Positions 8,222 to 17,545 of a stretch of 64,000 bases of DNA are shown piece after piece. The DNA is from Ectothiorhodospira marina (GTDB taxonomy: Bacteria; Pseudomonadota; Gammaproteobacteria; Ectothiorhodospirales; Ectothiorhodospiraceae). A program made the translations under genes and the position numbers. The stretch lies in NCBI RefSeq assembly GCF_900109495.1, contig NZ_FOAA01000016.1, forward strand, positions 1 to 64,000, given 5' to 3'. The number at the start of each line of letters is the position of its first letter. Positions within the stretch are counted from its first letter, which is position 1. The notes below the pieces were generated by a model, which did no database searches, was not told the origin of the DNA, and saw nothing but the letters and a program-made list of their open reading frames with translations.

Positions 8222-9364
8222 ATGGAGTCGCTGACCCACTCCGACAAACACCCCGAACCAGAGACAGACGCCGAACCCCGCCGGGTGATGCAGCTGTGCA
8301 ACGTGTGCGGTTTCTGCACCGGTCTGTGCGACGTCTTCCCCGCCTCGGAACGCCGGCCTGATCTCACCCGCGCCGATCTGGATTACCTGGCCAACCTCTG
8401 CCACAACTGCCGCGCCTGCTGGTATGCCTGCCAGTATGCGCCGCCCCATGCGTTCGCCATCAACGTGCCCGCCACCCTGGCCCGTCGCCGCACACAGAGC
8501 TACCAGCGTTACGCCTGGCCCCGCCCTCTGGCCGCACTGCTGGCCCGCAGTGGATTGGCCACCACGCTGGTCAGCCTGGGGGCCACGCTGCTCATCCCCC
8601 TGCTCACCCTGATGCTGGTCCCCTTCGACACCCTGTTCGCCACCCACCAGGCCGAGGGGGCGTTCTATCGGGTCATCCCCTGGGGGGTGATGAGTGCGGT
8701 GGCAACCCTTACCTTAGGCTTCTCCATGCTGGCGGTGATGGTGAGCGTGATGCGCTACTGGCGGGACATCAGCACCCAGGGGCCACCAACCATTCCGGTA
8801 TGGCACGCCCTGCCCGCGGCCGCCCGGGACCTGTTCACCCTGCGCAATCTGGGAGGCGGTGGTGGGGGCTGCAACGATCACGATCAGCGTTCCAGTCAGG
8901 CCCGGCGACGCTTCCATCACGCCCTGTTCTACGGCTTTATGCTCTGCCTGGCCGCCACCACCGTGGCTGCGGGCTATCACCACTTCCTCGAGTGGCAGGC
9001 CCCCTACCCCTTCTTCAGCCTGCCCAACCTGCTGGGCACCGTGGGTGGGCTTGGGATGATCGTGGGTGCAGCGGGCCTGGTGTGGGTGAAACGGGGGGCC
9101 GACCCCGAACCCACCGCCAGCGAGACCCTGCCTGCCGACTACGCCCTGCTGGCGCTGCTGTTTGCCACGGCGGCCACGGGCCTCATCCTCATGGCCCTGC
9201 GGGAGACCCCGGCCATGGGCCTGCTGCTGGCCCTGCATCTGGGCACGGTGCTGGGGTTCTTCGTGATGATCCCCTACAGCAAGTTCGTGCACGGGGCCTA
9301 TCGCGCTGCCGCCCTGCTGCAGGCGGCCCGGGAACGCCCCCTTCATCGGAGCATTGTCCAGTGA
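8222..9364 (+). CDS. tcuB: TcuB: membrane Fe-S/heme electron carrier for tricarballylate oxidation
   Basis: The 380-residue protein begins with two 4Fe-4S cysteine sets: Cys26/29/32/36 (CNVCGFCTGLCDVFP) and Cys60/63/66/70 (CHNCRACWYACQYAPPH). About six membrane helices follow, with conserved His residues for heme. TcuB reoxidises the FAD of TcuA and passes electrons to the quinone pool. A Gly-rich loop (GGGGGGCNDHDQRSSQ) near residue 220 fits the family. The frame is open to 8105 inside the superoxide dismutase gene; the ATG at 8222 removes an unrelated extension. Following an exported superoxide dismutase by 8 bp is unusual, and the partner tcuA is at 2436. Confidence 0.85.
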   Translation: MESLTHSDKHPEPETDAEPRRVMQLCNVCGFCTGLCDVFPASERRPDLTRADLDYLANLCHNCRACWYACQYAPPHAFAINVPATLARRRTQSYQRYAWPRPLAALLARSGLATTLVSLGATLLIPLLTLMLVPFDTLFATHQAEGAFYRVIPWGVMSAVATLTLGFSMLAVMVSVMRYWRDISTQGPPTIPVWHALPAAARDLFTLRNLGGGGGGCNDHDQRSSQARRRFHHALFYGFMLCLAATTVAAGYHHFLEWQAPYPFFSLPNLLGTVGGLGMIVGAAGLVWVKRGADPEPTASETLPADYALLALLFATAATGLILMALRETPAMGLLLALHLGTVLGFFVMIPYSKFVHGAYRAAALLQAARERPLHRSIVQ

Positions 9365-9377
9365 CGGGCCTGGGTTT

Positions 9378-9538
9378 AACGTAAAGGAACCAGATGCAGC
9401 AACAGACACTCCCTTCTCCCCTCGGGGGAGAAGGGCCGGGGATGAGGGGGCGAGACAGGCACTGTGCCGGTCCTCGCCCCTCACCCCACCCCCTCTCCCC
9501 ACTGGGGAGAGGGGCTTGGAGCGTGTCTTTCATCATCG
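9378..9538. repeat. Palindromic composite element, copy A (MITE/BIME-like, about 160 bp)
   Basis: Two hairpins face each other: CCCTTCTCCC...GGGAGAAGGG (9411-9435) with tail CGGGGATGAGGGGG, and CCCTCACCCCACC leading into CCCTCTCCCC...GGGGAGAGGG (9491-9513). Between them lies the central palindrome-like GGCACTGTGCC. A second copy in reverse orientation (48936-49092) shares not only the hairpins but also the flanks, including TCTTTCATCATCG at one end and an AACGT(G)AAAG-like sequence at the other. The ends look like a short imperfect terminal inverted repeat. It fills most of the 203-bp gap between tcuB and radC. Confidence 0.75.
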
Positions 9539-9567
9539 AAAGAGACGACAGACAAGGAGGTTGAACC

Positions 9568-10239
9568 ATGCGAATCACCGACTGGCCCGCCAGTGAGCGG
9601 CCCCGGGAAAAACTCCTGGCCCAGGGGCCCGAGGCCCTGTCCGATGCGGAATTGCTGGCCATCTTTTTGCGCACCGGCGTGACCGGGTTTACTGCCGTGG
9701 ATCTGGCCCGGGATCTACTCAGTCGCTTTGGCGGACTCAGACCGCTGCTGCAGGCGGACATCAAGGACTTCTGCAGCGCCCGGGGCCTGGGCGAGGCCAA
9801 GTACGCCCAGCTACAGGCGGTGCTGGAGATGGGCCGCCGTCACCTGTCCGAGAGCCTCAAGCGGGGCGATGCCATCACCAGCCCGGAGCACACCCGTCGT
9901 TACCTGGCAGCAAGGCTCAGGGACTACCCCTTCGAGGTCTTTGCCTGCGTGTTCCTGGACAACCGTCACCGGGTGCTGGCCTTTGAGGAGCTGTTTCGTG
10001 GCACCATTGACGGGGCCAGCGTCCACCCTCGGGAGGTGGTGCGCCGGGCCCTGCATCACAATGCCGCGGCCCTGATCCTGGCCCACAACCATCCCTCGGG
10101 CATTGCCGAGCCCTCCCGCGCCGACCAGAGCATCACCGAGCGTCTGCGCGACGCCCTGGGACTGGTGGATGTGCGCGTGCTGGATCACATCATCGTCGGC
10201 GATGAACTGGTATCGTTCGCGGAGCGAGGGTTGATATGA
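9568..10239 (+). CDS. radC: RadC family JAB/MPN-domain protein
   Basis: The 223-residue protein matches RadC in length and order: the N-terminal helix-hairpin-helix region (about 1-95, with [13 protein letters not shown] and [14 protein letters not shown]), then the JAMM metalloprotease-like domain with the zinc motif HNHPSG and downstream [11 protein letters not shown]. The biochemical role of RadC remains unclear; the old link to DNA repair is disputed. A strong AAGGAGG sits 7 bp before the ATG. The stop overlaps the start of the carotenoid oxygenase gene (ATGA), so the two are probably co-translated although no functional link is known. Confidence 0.93.
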   Translation: MRITDWPASERPREKLLAQGPEALSDAELLAIFLRTGVTGFTAVDLARDLLSRFGGLRPLLQADIKDFCSARGLGEAKYAQLQAVLEMGRRHLSESLKRGDAITSPEHTRRYLAARLRDYPFEVFACVFLDNRHRVLAFEELFRGTIDGASVHPREVVRRALHHNAAALILAHNHPSGIAEPSRADQSITERLRDALGLVDVRVLDHIIVGDELVSFAERGLI

Positions 10240-11657
10240 CGGCAACGGTTGGCTATCACCTGGGCCTGACCTCTCAGGCACGGGAACTGGAACAAGAGTC
10301 CCTGCCCTTGCGTGGGCAACTGCCCCACTGGCTTGAGGGGGTGCTGCTGCGCAATGGTCCGGGCCTGTTCGAGGTGGGCGGTTATCGCTGCCGACACTGG
10401 TTCGATGGCCTGGCCATGCTGCAGGCATTCACCCTGCGGGAGGGTCGCGTGGGGTTTCGTAACCGGCACCTGGTCACCCGCACCCTGGAGCAGGCCCAGC
10501 GCAGCGGCCGCATCGAAGGCTCCGGGTTTGCCACCGACACCAACCGCCCCCTGCTCAAGCGCCTGCGGGGCATGTTCCACCCCAACCTCACCGACAACGC
10601 CAATGTGAACATCGTCCACCTGGCGGGCCATGCCGTGTGCCTCACCGAAACGCCCGTCCCCGTGGCCTTCGATGCGCACACCCTGGAAACCCGGGGCGTG
10701 CTGCCTTTCACGGACAACACCACGCTGCACATGAGCACGGCCCATCCGATGACGGACGGCCACAGCGGCGATCTTTATGGCTTCGGGATACAGTTCGCGC
10801 TGACCAGCGAGTACCTGCTGTACCGCATCCCCGCGGGCAGTCGCCAGCGCCGCATCATTGCGCGCCTGCCGGTGAAGACGCCGGCCTACATGCACAGCTT
10901 TGCGGTGACCGAAAACCATCTGATCCTGAGCGAATTCCCTCTGGTGCTCCGCCCCCTGGACATGCAACTCACGGGGCGGCCCTTCATCGAGAATTTCCGC
11001 TGGGAACCGGACCGGGGCACCCGGTTCCAGGTCTTTGACAAGCGCCGCGGCACGCACCTGGGCACCTGCGTGGGCGAGCCCTGCTTTGCCTTTCACCATA
11101 TCAATGCCTTCGAGGATGAGGCCGGTCAACTCCAGGTGGACCTGGCTGCCTATCCCGACCACGATGTGATCCGCCGACTCTATCTGGAGCCGCTGCGCCG
11201 AGGCTGGCAGGAGCCGGCCTGCGGAGAGGCATGGCGCTTCACGCTGGACAGACAGCGGGGCAAGGCCACTCGCAACCGGCTCGCAGCGCGCGGCCTGGAG
11301 CTGCCGCGTATTCACGCGAAGCGCTGCAGCGGGCGAGACTATCGCCATGTCTACGGCACGGGCAACCATGTACCCGGTGCGCTCACCGACGAACTGGTCA
11401 AGGTGGATGTGCGCCAGGGTACCCATCTGATCTGGAACGAGGCCGATTGCTACCCCGGTGAGCCGGTGTTCGTGCCTCGGCCGGGGGCCAGCGATGAGGA
11501 CGATGGCGTGCTGCTGAGCGTGATCCTGGAGGCAGCCACCAGCACCAGCGGCCTGCTGGTACTGGATGCTCATACCCTTGAGGAGCAGGCCCGAGCCACC
11601 CTCCCCTTCCATCTGCCGTTTGGCTTTCACGGAGAGTTCCTGCCTGATCAAAGATAA
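10236..11657 (+). CDS. Carotenoid oxygenase family protein (RPE65/CCD-like)
   Basis: The 473-residue seven-bladed beta-propeller enzyme has the four iron-binding His contexts of the family: HSGDLYGFG near 173, [11 protein letters not shown] near 217, [10 protein letters not shown] near 287 and the C-terminal [23 protein letters not shown] near residue 32 is the usual N-terminal signature. Members split a double bond of carotenoids or stilbenes with oxygen, giving aldehydes such as apocarotenals or retinal. The substrate cannot be assigned. It is coupled to radC by a 4-bp overlap, and its last 10 bp overlap the convergent cardiolipin synthase gene. No carotenoid synthesis genes lie nearby. Confidence 0.9.
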   Translation: MTATVGYHLGLTSQARELEQESLPLRGQLPHWLEGVLLRNGPGLFEVGGYRCRHWFDGLAMLQAFTLREGRVGFRNRHLVTRTLEQAQRSGRIEGSGFATDTNRPLLKRLRGMFHPNLTDNANVNIVHLAGHAVCLTETPVPVAFDAHTLETRGVLPFTDNTTLHMSTAHPMTDGHSGDLYGFGIQFALTSEYLLYRIPAGSRQRRIIARLPVKTPAYMHSFAVTENHLILSEFPLVLRPLDMQLTGRPFIENFRWEPDRGTRFQVFDKRRGTHLGTCVGEPCFAFHHINAFEDEAGQLQVDLAAYPDHDVIRRLYLEPLRRGWQEPACGEAWRFTLDRQRGKATRNRLAARGLELPRIHAKRCSGRDYRHVYGTGNHVPGALTDELVKVDVRQGTHLIWNEADCYPGEPVFVPRPGASDEDDGVLLSVILEAATSTSGLLVLDAHTLEEQARATLPFHLPFGFHGEFLPDQR

Positions 11658-13066
11658 GGCGTCAGCAGGCGTGCCGTGCCATCCCGCAGTCGAATGGGCA
11701 AGGAGCGTTGATCCGCCTCACGCAGGGTCAAAGGCCGTGCATCGGCCAGGCGCTGGTCCACCCAGGCGGCCAGTCGCCTGCCCAACCCGACGTCGTAACA
11801 CTCCACGTCGAACTCGAAGTTCAATCGCAGACTGCGCGGATCCCAGTTAGCCGAGCCCACCAGCAGCCAGTGGCTGTCCACCAGCAGGAGCTTGGTGTGG
11901 TCAAAGGGGGGCGGCGTGAACCAAATATGGCATCCCCGCTCCAGCAACTGCCAATGCAGGGCCTGGGAAGCCCAGTGCACCAGCATCTGGTTGTTGCGGG
12001 AGGGGAGCAGGATATCCACACGCACCCCGCGCAACGCGGCGGCATTGAGCGCCGACATGAGCACATCATCGGGCAGAAAATACGGCGTGATCACCGCCAC
12101 GCGCTCCTGGGCTTCGGCCAGGGCCGTATGCATCAACTGGCGCAGCGGATCTCGGTGTTCATCGGGACCATCCACCACGCCTCGGACCAGGGCCTCGCCC
12201 GCAGGCTCCAGGGCAGGAAAGAAGGCCTCGCCGGCCAGGTGCTCACCACAGGCAAAATGCCAGTCTTCGTTGAAGATGGTCTGCATCTGCACCACTGCAG
12301 GGCCATGCAACTGGAACTGGATGTCCTGGATGGCATAGGGGTAAGGGGCACGACGTCGATGTCCCTCACGGATATTCATGCCGCCAGTGAACCCGACGGT
12401 GCCGTCCACGATCAAGAGTTTGCGATGGTTGCGCAGATTGAACGCCGCCAGGCTGCGCGGCAGATGCATGGGCAGGAACAACTGCGCCGGCACCCCGCGT
12501 GAACGCAGTTCCCGCACCACGCTGCGACGGCTGTAGCGAGCACCCACGCCATCAATGAGCACACGCACAGCCACCCCCCGGGAGGCCGCCGCCGCCAAGG
12601 CCTCGATAAATTCGAGGCCTACCCAATCATGATCGAAGATATAGGTGGAAAGGCAGACGCTGGCACCGGCCTCATGGATGGCACTGAGCATGGCGGGGTA
12701 GGCCTGTTCACCGTTGACCAGGGCCTGCAGGTGGTTGCCGGCCATCAGGTTGAAGGGGCTGAGGGCATCACCGGCCCTGGCCAGGCGTTGCCAGCGTTCG
12801 GGCACCAGCATGGCGCCGTTCATGGGAGCCGACTCACGGTGCAGCGCGTCAGGCCGAAGGGCGCGTGCCTGGCGCGCGATACGGTTCACGCCCAGCAACC
12901 AATAGAAGATGGAGCCCAGCAGTGGCAGCAGCATGATCAGCCCCACCCAGGCGATGACCGCTCGGGTGTCGCGTTTGTAGATCACCGCATGACCGGCGCT
13001 GTACACGGCAAAACCGAATACACCCAAGGCGGTGGCGCTGGCCGCGAGGGCCTGCCAATCGAACAA
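11648..13066 (-). CDS. cls: Cardiolipin synthase (phospholipase D family)
   Basis: The enzyme joins two phosphatidylglycerols to make cardiolipin at the inner membrane. Two N-terminal membrane helices (about 8-30 and 38-56, with AWVGLIMLLPLLGSIFYWLL) are followed by two HKD motifs, RNHRKLLIVDGTVGFTGGMN and DHTKLLLVDSHWLLVGSANW. The product of about 472 residues is close to ClsA length. The frame is open to a TTG at 13108, but the TTG at 13066 is preceded by AAGGAG with a 6-bp spacer, which makes it the better start. The gene stands alone and is divergent from the ABC exporter gene. Confidence 0.9.
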   Translation of the reverse strand: MFDWQALAASATALGVFGFAVYSAGHAVIYKRDTRAVIAWVGLIMLLPLLGSIFYWLLGVNRIARQARALRPDALHRESAPMNGAMLVPERWQRLARAGDALSPFNLMAGNHLQALVNGEQAYPAMLSAIHEAGASVCLSTYIFDHDWVGLEFIEALAAAASRGVAVRVLIDGVGARYSRRSVVRELRSRGVPAQLFLPMHLPRSLAAFNLRNHRKLLIVDGTVGFTGGMNIREGHRRRAPYPYAIQDIQFQLHGPAVVQMQTIFNEDWHFACGEHLAGEAFFPALEPAGEALVRGVVDGPDEHRDPLRQLMHTALAEAQERVAVITPYFLPDDVLMSALNAAALRGVRVDILLPSRNNQMLVHWASQALHWQLLERGCHIWFTPPPFDHTKLLLVDSHWLLVGSANWDPRSLRLNFEFDVECYDVGLGRRLAAWVDQRLADARPLTLREADQRSLPIRLRDGTARLLTPYL

Positions 13067-13256
13067 TGATGGCTCCTTGGAGGAAGGATGACTATGAAAC
13101 CATACCAAGTCGCGGGGACGTGACCAATGTGCGGGGCTGCAGGTGGAAGGCGCAGGTGGAACTTTCGCAGCCGAGGGCCGCTCCCACGGTGGCCCATGAG
13201 AGGCGCGGCTGCGTTAACATGAACCCGTTTCACGCCACTGCAGGAATCATCATCCC

Positions 13257-15080
13257 GTGTCTGAACATGCCTCTAACGAACTTTCCGACCGCCCCACCAG
13301 CCTGAATGTGCGGGTTCTGGGTCGGCTGCTGGACTTTGTGCGACCTCATCGATGGCGCGTACTGGCCGCCATCACGGCCCTGGTGATGGGCTCAGGTGCG
13401 GTACTGGCCTTTGGGGCCGTGCTGCGCCTGGTGATCGACCGGGGGCTCACCGCCGGCAATGCCGCTGCCCTCAACCTGGCGCTGATACTGCTGTTGACGG
13501 TTGTACTGGTCATGGCCGTAGCGGTCGCCATCAGGCTGTACCTGGTCACCTGGATCGGCGAACGGGTGGTGGCGGACCTGCGGCGAGCCGTGTTCGCCAA
13601 GGTGCTGCGCCTGGACCCGGCCTTTTTCGAAATGACCCGAACCGGCGAGGTGATCTCCCGCTTGACCACTGACACCTCCCTGGTACAGGTGGTGGTGGGC
13701 TCCACACTGGCCATTGCCATGCGCAATGCCTTGCTGTTTGCCGGCGGCCTGGTGATGCTGTTCATTACCAGCCCGAAACTCACCCTGTGGGTGATGATGG
13801 GGGTGCCGCTGGTATTCATCCCCATCTGGATACTGGGGCGCCACGTACGTCAGTTGTCGCGCCAGACGCAGGACCGGGTGGCCGATATCGGTGCCTATAT
13901 CGATGAGACCCTGTACGGCATCCGCACGGTACAGGCCTTCTGTCATGAGGCAGTGGATGCCGTACGTTACGGTCGACAGGTGGAGCGGGCCTTCGATGCC
14001 GCCATCCGCCGCACCCAGGTCAGCGCCCTGCTCAGCGCGGTGGTCATGCTGCTGGTCTTCACCGCCATCAGCCTGGTCCTGTGGGTGGGAGGGCACGATG
14101 TGCTGGCCGGGCGCATGACCAATGGCCAACTGGCGGCCTTTGTCTTTTACGCCGTGCTGGTGGCCGGCGCCGTGGGCGCGCTGAGCGAGGTCATTGGTGA
14201 GCTGCTGCGCGCGGCCGGCGCCGCCGAAAGACTCATGGAACTGCTGGACACCGAACCCACCATCAAGCCACCGCCCAACCCCAAGGCGCTGCCACAGCCA
14301 CCCCGGGGCCAGGTGGTTCTGGATCAGGTGGTGTTCCGCTATCCCTCGAGGCCCGAACCCCCTGCCCTGGCAGGCATCACCCTCACCCTGGAGCCGGGCG
14401 AGAAGGTGGCCTTGGTGGGGCCCTCCGGCGCGGGAAAATCCACGGTGCTGCAATTGCTATTACGGTTTTATGACCCGGAATCGGGCCGAATCCTTTTTGA
14501 CGGCGTGGATGTGCGCGAGGCGGCCCCCCCAGCCCTGCGTCAGCGCATGGCCCTGGTGCCACAGGATGCAGTGATCTTCGGCGCCAACGCCTGGGAAAAC
14601 ATTGCCTTTGGCATGGAGGAAGTTACCCAGGAACAGATCCGCGCCGCCGCTGACGCCGCCCATGCCAGTGAATTTCTGGATCAATTGCCGGAGGGGTTTG
14701 ACAGCCATCTGGGCGAGCGTGGGGTACGCCTCTCCGGTGGTCAGCGTCAGCGCATCGCCATTGCCCGGGCCATTCTGCGCGACCCGGCCCTTTTGCTACT
14801 GGACGAGGCCACCAGCGCCCTGGATGCGGAAAGCGAACGCCTGGTGCAGGAGGCCCTGGAGCGGTTGATGGAGGGTCGCACCACCCTGATCATCGCCCAT
14901 CGCCTGGCCACCGTGCGCAAGGCGGATCGAATCGTGGTCATGGATCAGGGGGAGATCGTCGCGGTGGGAACCCACGACGAATTGGTGGCAGCCGGGGGGC
15001 TGTATGCCCGGCTGGCGGCCCTGCAGTTCCGGGATGGGGCGGATGCAGCGGGGGAGATATTGAGGACAGGGACGGATTGA
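13257..15080 (+). CDS. ABC exporter, fused permease and ATPase (MsbA-like)
   Basis: The 607-residue half-transporter has six membrane helices (about 25-310) followed by an ATPase domain (about 345-590). Walker A is GPSGAGKST, the signature is LSGGQRQR, Walker B is LLLLDEATSALD and the switch His is in LIIAHRL. It dimerises to export a lipid, drug or peptide across the inner membrane. It resembles the MsbA/BmrA group often annotated as ABCB-type transporter, and is not in an lpxK context, so MsbA itself is not claimed. Translation starts at GTG (13257). The gene ends 75 bp before the convergent usp gene, with a palindrome in the gap. Confidence 0.9.
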   Translation: MSEHASNELSDRPTSLNVRVLGRLLDFVRPHRWRVLAAITALVMGSGAVLAFGAVLRLVIDRGLTAGNAAALNLALILLLTVVLVMAVAVAIRLYLVTWIGERVVADLRRAVFAKVLRLDPAFFEMTRTGEVISRLTTDTSLVQVVVGSTLAIAMRNALLFAGGLVMLFITSPKLTLWVMMGVPLVFIPIWILGRHVRQLSRQTQDRVADIGAYIDETLYGIRTVQAFCHEAVDAVRYGRQVERAFDAAIRRTQVSALLSAVVMLLVFTAISLVLWVGGHDVLAGRMTNGQLAAFVFYAVLVAGAVGALSEVIGELLRAAGAAERLMELLDTEPTIKPPPNPKALPQPPRGQVVLDQVVFRYPSRPEPPALAGITLTLEPGEKVALVGPSGAGKSTVLQLLLRFYDPESGRILFDGVDVREAAPPALRQRMALVPQDAVIFGANAWENIAFGMEEVTQEQIRAAADAAHASEFLDQLPEGFDSHLGERGVRLSGGQRQRIAIARAILRDPALLLLDEATSALDAESERLVQEALERLMEGRTTLIIAHRLATVRKADRIVVMDQGEIVAVGTHDELVAAGGLYARLAALQFRDGADAAGEILRTGTD

Positions 15081-15111
15081 TGGGGGGTGTTGAGGGCTAG
15101 GAACCTTGGGC

Positions 15112-15148
15112 CCCTCTCCCGCTGATGGGAGAGGGGTTGGGGTGAGGG
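15112..15148. repeat. Single palindromic REP-like unit between convergent genes
   Basis: CCCCTCTCCC, GCTGAT and GGGAGAGGGG form a hairpin, followed by the tail TTGGGGTGAGGG. The same hairpin and tail occur at 9485-9514, 28776-28820 and 48960-48995. Its position between the stop codons of the ABC exporter (15080) and the universal stress protein (15155) means it could act as a bidirectional transcription barrier. Confidence 0.75.
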
Positions 15149-15154
15149 TGGGCG

Positions 15155-16045
15155 TCAGGCCCTGACCAGCAGCACATCGGCATCCTTCACCTGGTGTACC
15201 ACCCGCCGGGCCACGCCGCCCAGCAGCGCGTCCTGCAGCCGGTTGCGCCCGTGGGTGCCCATGACCACCAGCTGCGCCTGCCACTCCAGCACCGCACGAT
15301 CCAGCACATCCGGGGCATACCCCATGCGCAGGTGACTTTCCACCTGCTCTGGACTCACATCACAACTGACCAGAAAGGCGTCCAGTTCCTGTTGGCGCTC
15401 TGCGCTCACCTCGGATTTGATCCGGTCCACCTCACCACGATCCACCCGGTTACGCAGAACATTATCCAGGGCATCCAGGTTGTGGGCGTGCACGGCATGG
15501 AGCTTCTGACCAGGCGCAAGTGATGCACCCAGTTCCAGGGCAGAACGGGTGCGCTTGGAGAAGTCCACAGGCACCACCACACGTTCGTATGGGCCATCAA
15601 CTGGGCGTTTTACCACCAGAACGGGGCGATCCGTGTGGTGTACCAGGTTCTGGGTGGTGGTACCCAGCAGGACATCCTGCAGAGTGCGCTCCCCGTGAGA
15701 ACCCACGACCATGAGGTCAGCTCCGTAGGTGCGGGCCTCCGCCAGGATCTGCTTGTGACCCTGCCCCTGAATGCAGTGGTAATCAATATCGTCCTCATCC
15801 GAGGCCCCCAATGCTTGCATCCGGTCGCGCATGGCCATTTCGGTGGCTTCGGCCAGGTCAGCCATCATGTCACCGGGGCTGCCGCGCAGGCGCCGCATGA
15901 TTTCATCATTGACCACCGGCGCATTCACCACGTTGATGACCCGCAGGTTGGCACCGTGGTCCCGAGCCAGTTGCAGGGCACGGCGCCCGGCGTCATCGGC
16001 ACCCGGAGACAAATCGGTGGCGTAAAGGATCTTTTCGAGTTTCAT
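15155..16045 (-). CDS. Tandem-domain universal stress protein (UspA/UspE-like)
   Basis: The 296-residue protein has two Usp domains (about 1-148 and 152-296). The first begins KLEKILYATDLSPGADDAGR and ends with DLMVVGSHGERTLQDVLLG; the second begins YERVVVPVDFSKRTRSA and ends with LVVMGTHGRNRLQDALLGG. The G-x2-G-x9-G(S/T)-like ATP-binding pattern (GSHGERTLQDVLLGTTT and GTHGRNRLQDALLGGVA) is present in both halves. Such proteins help cells survive starvation or oxidative and metabolic stress. The ATG at 16045 agrees with the family start. It is divergent from the MFS transporter across about 250 bp that probably hold both promoters. Confidence 0.88.
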   Translation of the reverse strand: MKLEKILYATDLSPGADDAGRRALQLARDHGANLRVINVVNAPVVNDEIMRRLRGSPGDMMADLAEATEMAMRDRMQALGASDEDDIDYHCIQGQGHKQILAEARTYGADLMVVGSHGERTLQDVLLGTTTQNLVHHTDRPVLVVKRPVDGPYERVVVPVDFSKRTRSALELGASLAPGQKLHAVHAHNLDALDNVLRNRVDRGEVDRIKSEVSAERQQELDAFLVSCDVSPEQVESHLRMGYAPDVLDRAVLEWQAQLVVMGTHGRNRLQDALLGGVARRVVHQVKDADVLLVRA

Positions 16046-16296
16046 TCATGATCTCCCGCACGGCGCACGCAGGAAGGGGCGCCGCACCGCGAATGGATGG
16101 ATTGACTTGCTATGAGTGTCGCATAGCCACGAAGACATGCAAGCCACTTGCGTGAGGAGACCCGAGGACATCGACGCGAGCGTCAGATCAAGCCGAGTCA
16201 GTTCGGGTATCATGGTCACTCGAATGACCGCTTGCTGGCCCTTCAACCCTTCCTGTCTCCCGCCCGGCAACCGGGCATCGCTTCGGGGAATTCGCA

Positions 16297-17445
16297 TTGC
16301 CTGCCCGTCATCTTGCCATCGTGCTGTATTGCGCGATCCTGGTTTTTTCCACCCTGTATGCCCCGCAGCCGCTGCTGCCGGTGCTTGCCGATGCCTTCGT
16401 GGTGAGCGAAGCCCGGGTCTCGCTCCTGATCACCGTGGCACTGCTGCCCCTGGCAATCGCACCCATTGCCTATGGTTTCCTGCTACAACGCTTTTCGGCT
16501 CGACGCCTGCTGATCACGGCCACCTGGCTGCTGGCCGCCACCCAGGCCCTGGCCTTCTTCGTCACCAGTTTTGAGTGGCTGCTGGTGTTGCGCCTGGCAC
16601 AGGGGCTGATCATCCCGGCCATGCTCACCTCGCTGATGACTTACCTGGGTGCCAGCGCCCAGCCGGGCCAAGTGGCACGCGTCATGGCCCTGTACATCGC
16701 CGGCAGCGTCATGGGGGGTTTTTTAGGCCGTATGACCTCCGGGCTGATCTCCACCCACCTGGGCTGGCGCTGGTCATTCCTGTGCCTGGCCGGCGCCATT
16801 GCCCTGTGTGCGCTGCTGCTGCAGCGACTGCGCAACGACCCGCCAGCCAATTTTCAGCGGCTGGAGCTGGGCGCCATCATGAAGGTCCTGCGCGAACCCA
16901 CCTATCTACGCCTTTACCTGGTGGTCTTCTGCGCCTTCGGAGCCTTTGCTTCCCTGCTGAACTTCCTGCCGTTCCGTCTGGTGGAACTGGGCACGGGCCT
17001 GAATGAGACGGGTATCGCCCTGATGTACGCCGGTTACCTCATGGGTGTGGTCACCTCCCTGGTCTCGCTGCGTCTGTCGGACTACATTGGTGGCACGGTG
17101 AACACCATGATCCTGGGCACGGTGGTATTCCTGGCCGCCCTGTTGTTCTTCACCGGCAGCGCGGTTTGGGTAATGTTCCTGGGCATGTTCGTGCTCTGTG
17201 CCGGCATGTTCCTGATCCACTCGCTGGCCCCCGGCGTACTCAATCGGGGGAATCATGAGCAGCGGGGGGTGGTCAATGGGTTGTACATTGCCTTTTACTA
17301 CGCAGGAGGCGCCACCGGTTCGTTTCTGCCGGGGTACCTCTATCACGGGCTGGGCTGGCATGCCTACCTGGGATCACTGGCGGTGATCGTGGGGCTGGGG
17401 GCCTGGCTGCTATGGGGACTCAAGGGGAACCTGATATATGGGTGA
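16297..17445 (+). CDS. MFS transporter (YnfM-like)
   Basis: The 382-residue membrane protein has twelve hydrophobic segments. Features of the major facilitator superfamily are seen: LYAPQPLLPVLADAF in helix 1, the loop QRFSARRLLIT between helices 2 and 3, and YIAGSVMGGFLGRMTSGLI near helix 5. It resembles the YnfM/arabinose-efflux group. The substrate is unknown. The start is a TTG at 16297, supported by GGGGAA about 7 bp upstream; no in-frame ATG lies near the family start. The adjacent genes (universal stress protein and hydrolase-OsmC) hint at stress-related efflux, which is only context. Confidence 0.85.
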   Translation: MPARHLAIVLYCAILVFSTLYAPQPLLPVLADAFVVSEARVSLLITVALLPLAIAPIAYGFLLQRFSARRLLITATWLLAATQALAFFVTSFEWLLVLRLAQGLIIPAMLTSLMTYLGASAQPGQVARVMALYIAGSVMGGFLGRMTSGLISTHLGWRWSFLCLAGAIALCALLLQRLRNDPPANFQRLELGAIMKVLREPTYLRLYLVVFCAFGAFASLLNFLPFRLVELGTGLNETGIALMYAGYLMGVVTSLVSLRLSDYIGGTVNTMILGTVVFLAALLFFTGSAVWVMFLGMFVLCAGMFLIHSLAPGVLNRGNHEQRGVVNGLYIAFYYAGGATGSFLPGYLYHGLGWHAYLGSLAVIVGLGAWLLWGLKGNLIYG

Positions 17446-17545
17446 GAACAAAAAAGAAGTAAAGCGATGCGATGCGATGCACCAACATCTGGGCGTATCA
17501 CCCGCCCGGTAGCAACCCCACTCACTCTTCCCGGAGACGCCCGAC

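Noticed and set aside
10185-11651. Long minus-strand frame opposite the carotenoid oxygenase
   Set aside because: It is the mirror of a high-GC coding region, with no family motifs and His/Gln/Gly-rich composition.
13392-14453. Long minus-strand frame opposite the ABC exporter
   Set aside because: The sense strand carries a complete ABC exporter with all ATPase motifs; the antisense frame is Gln/His/Gly-rich without family features.
17463-17480. GATGC pentamer repeat as a phase-variable tract
   Set aside because: Only three copies and outside any coding region; too short to support phase variation.
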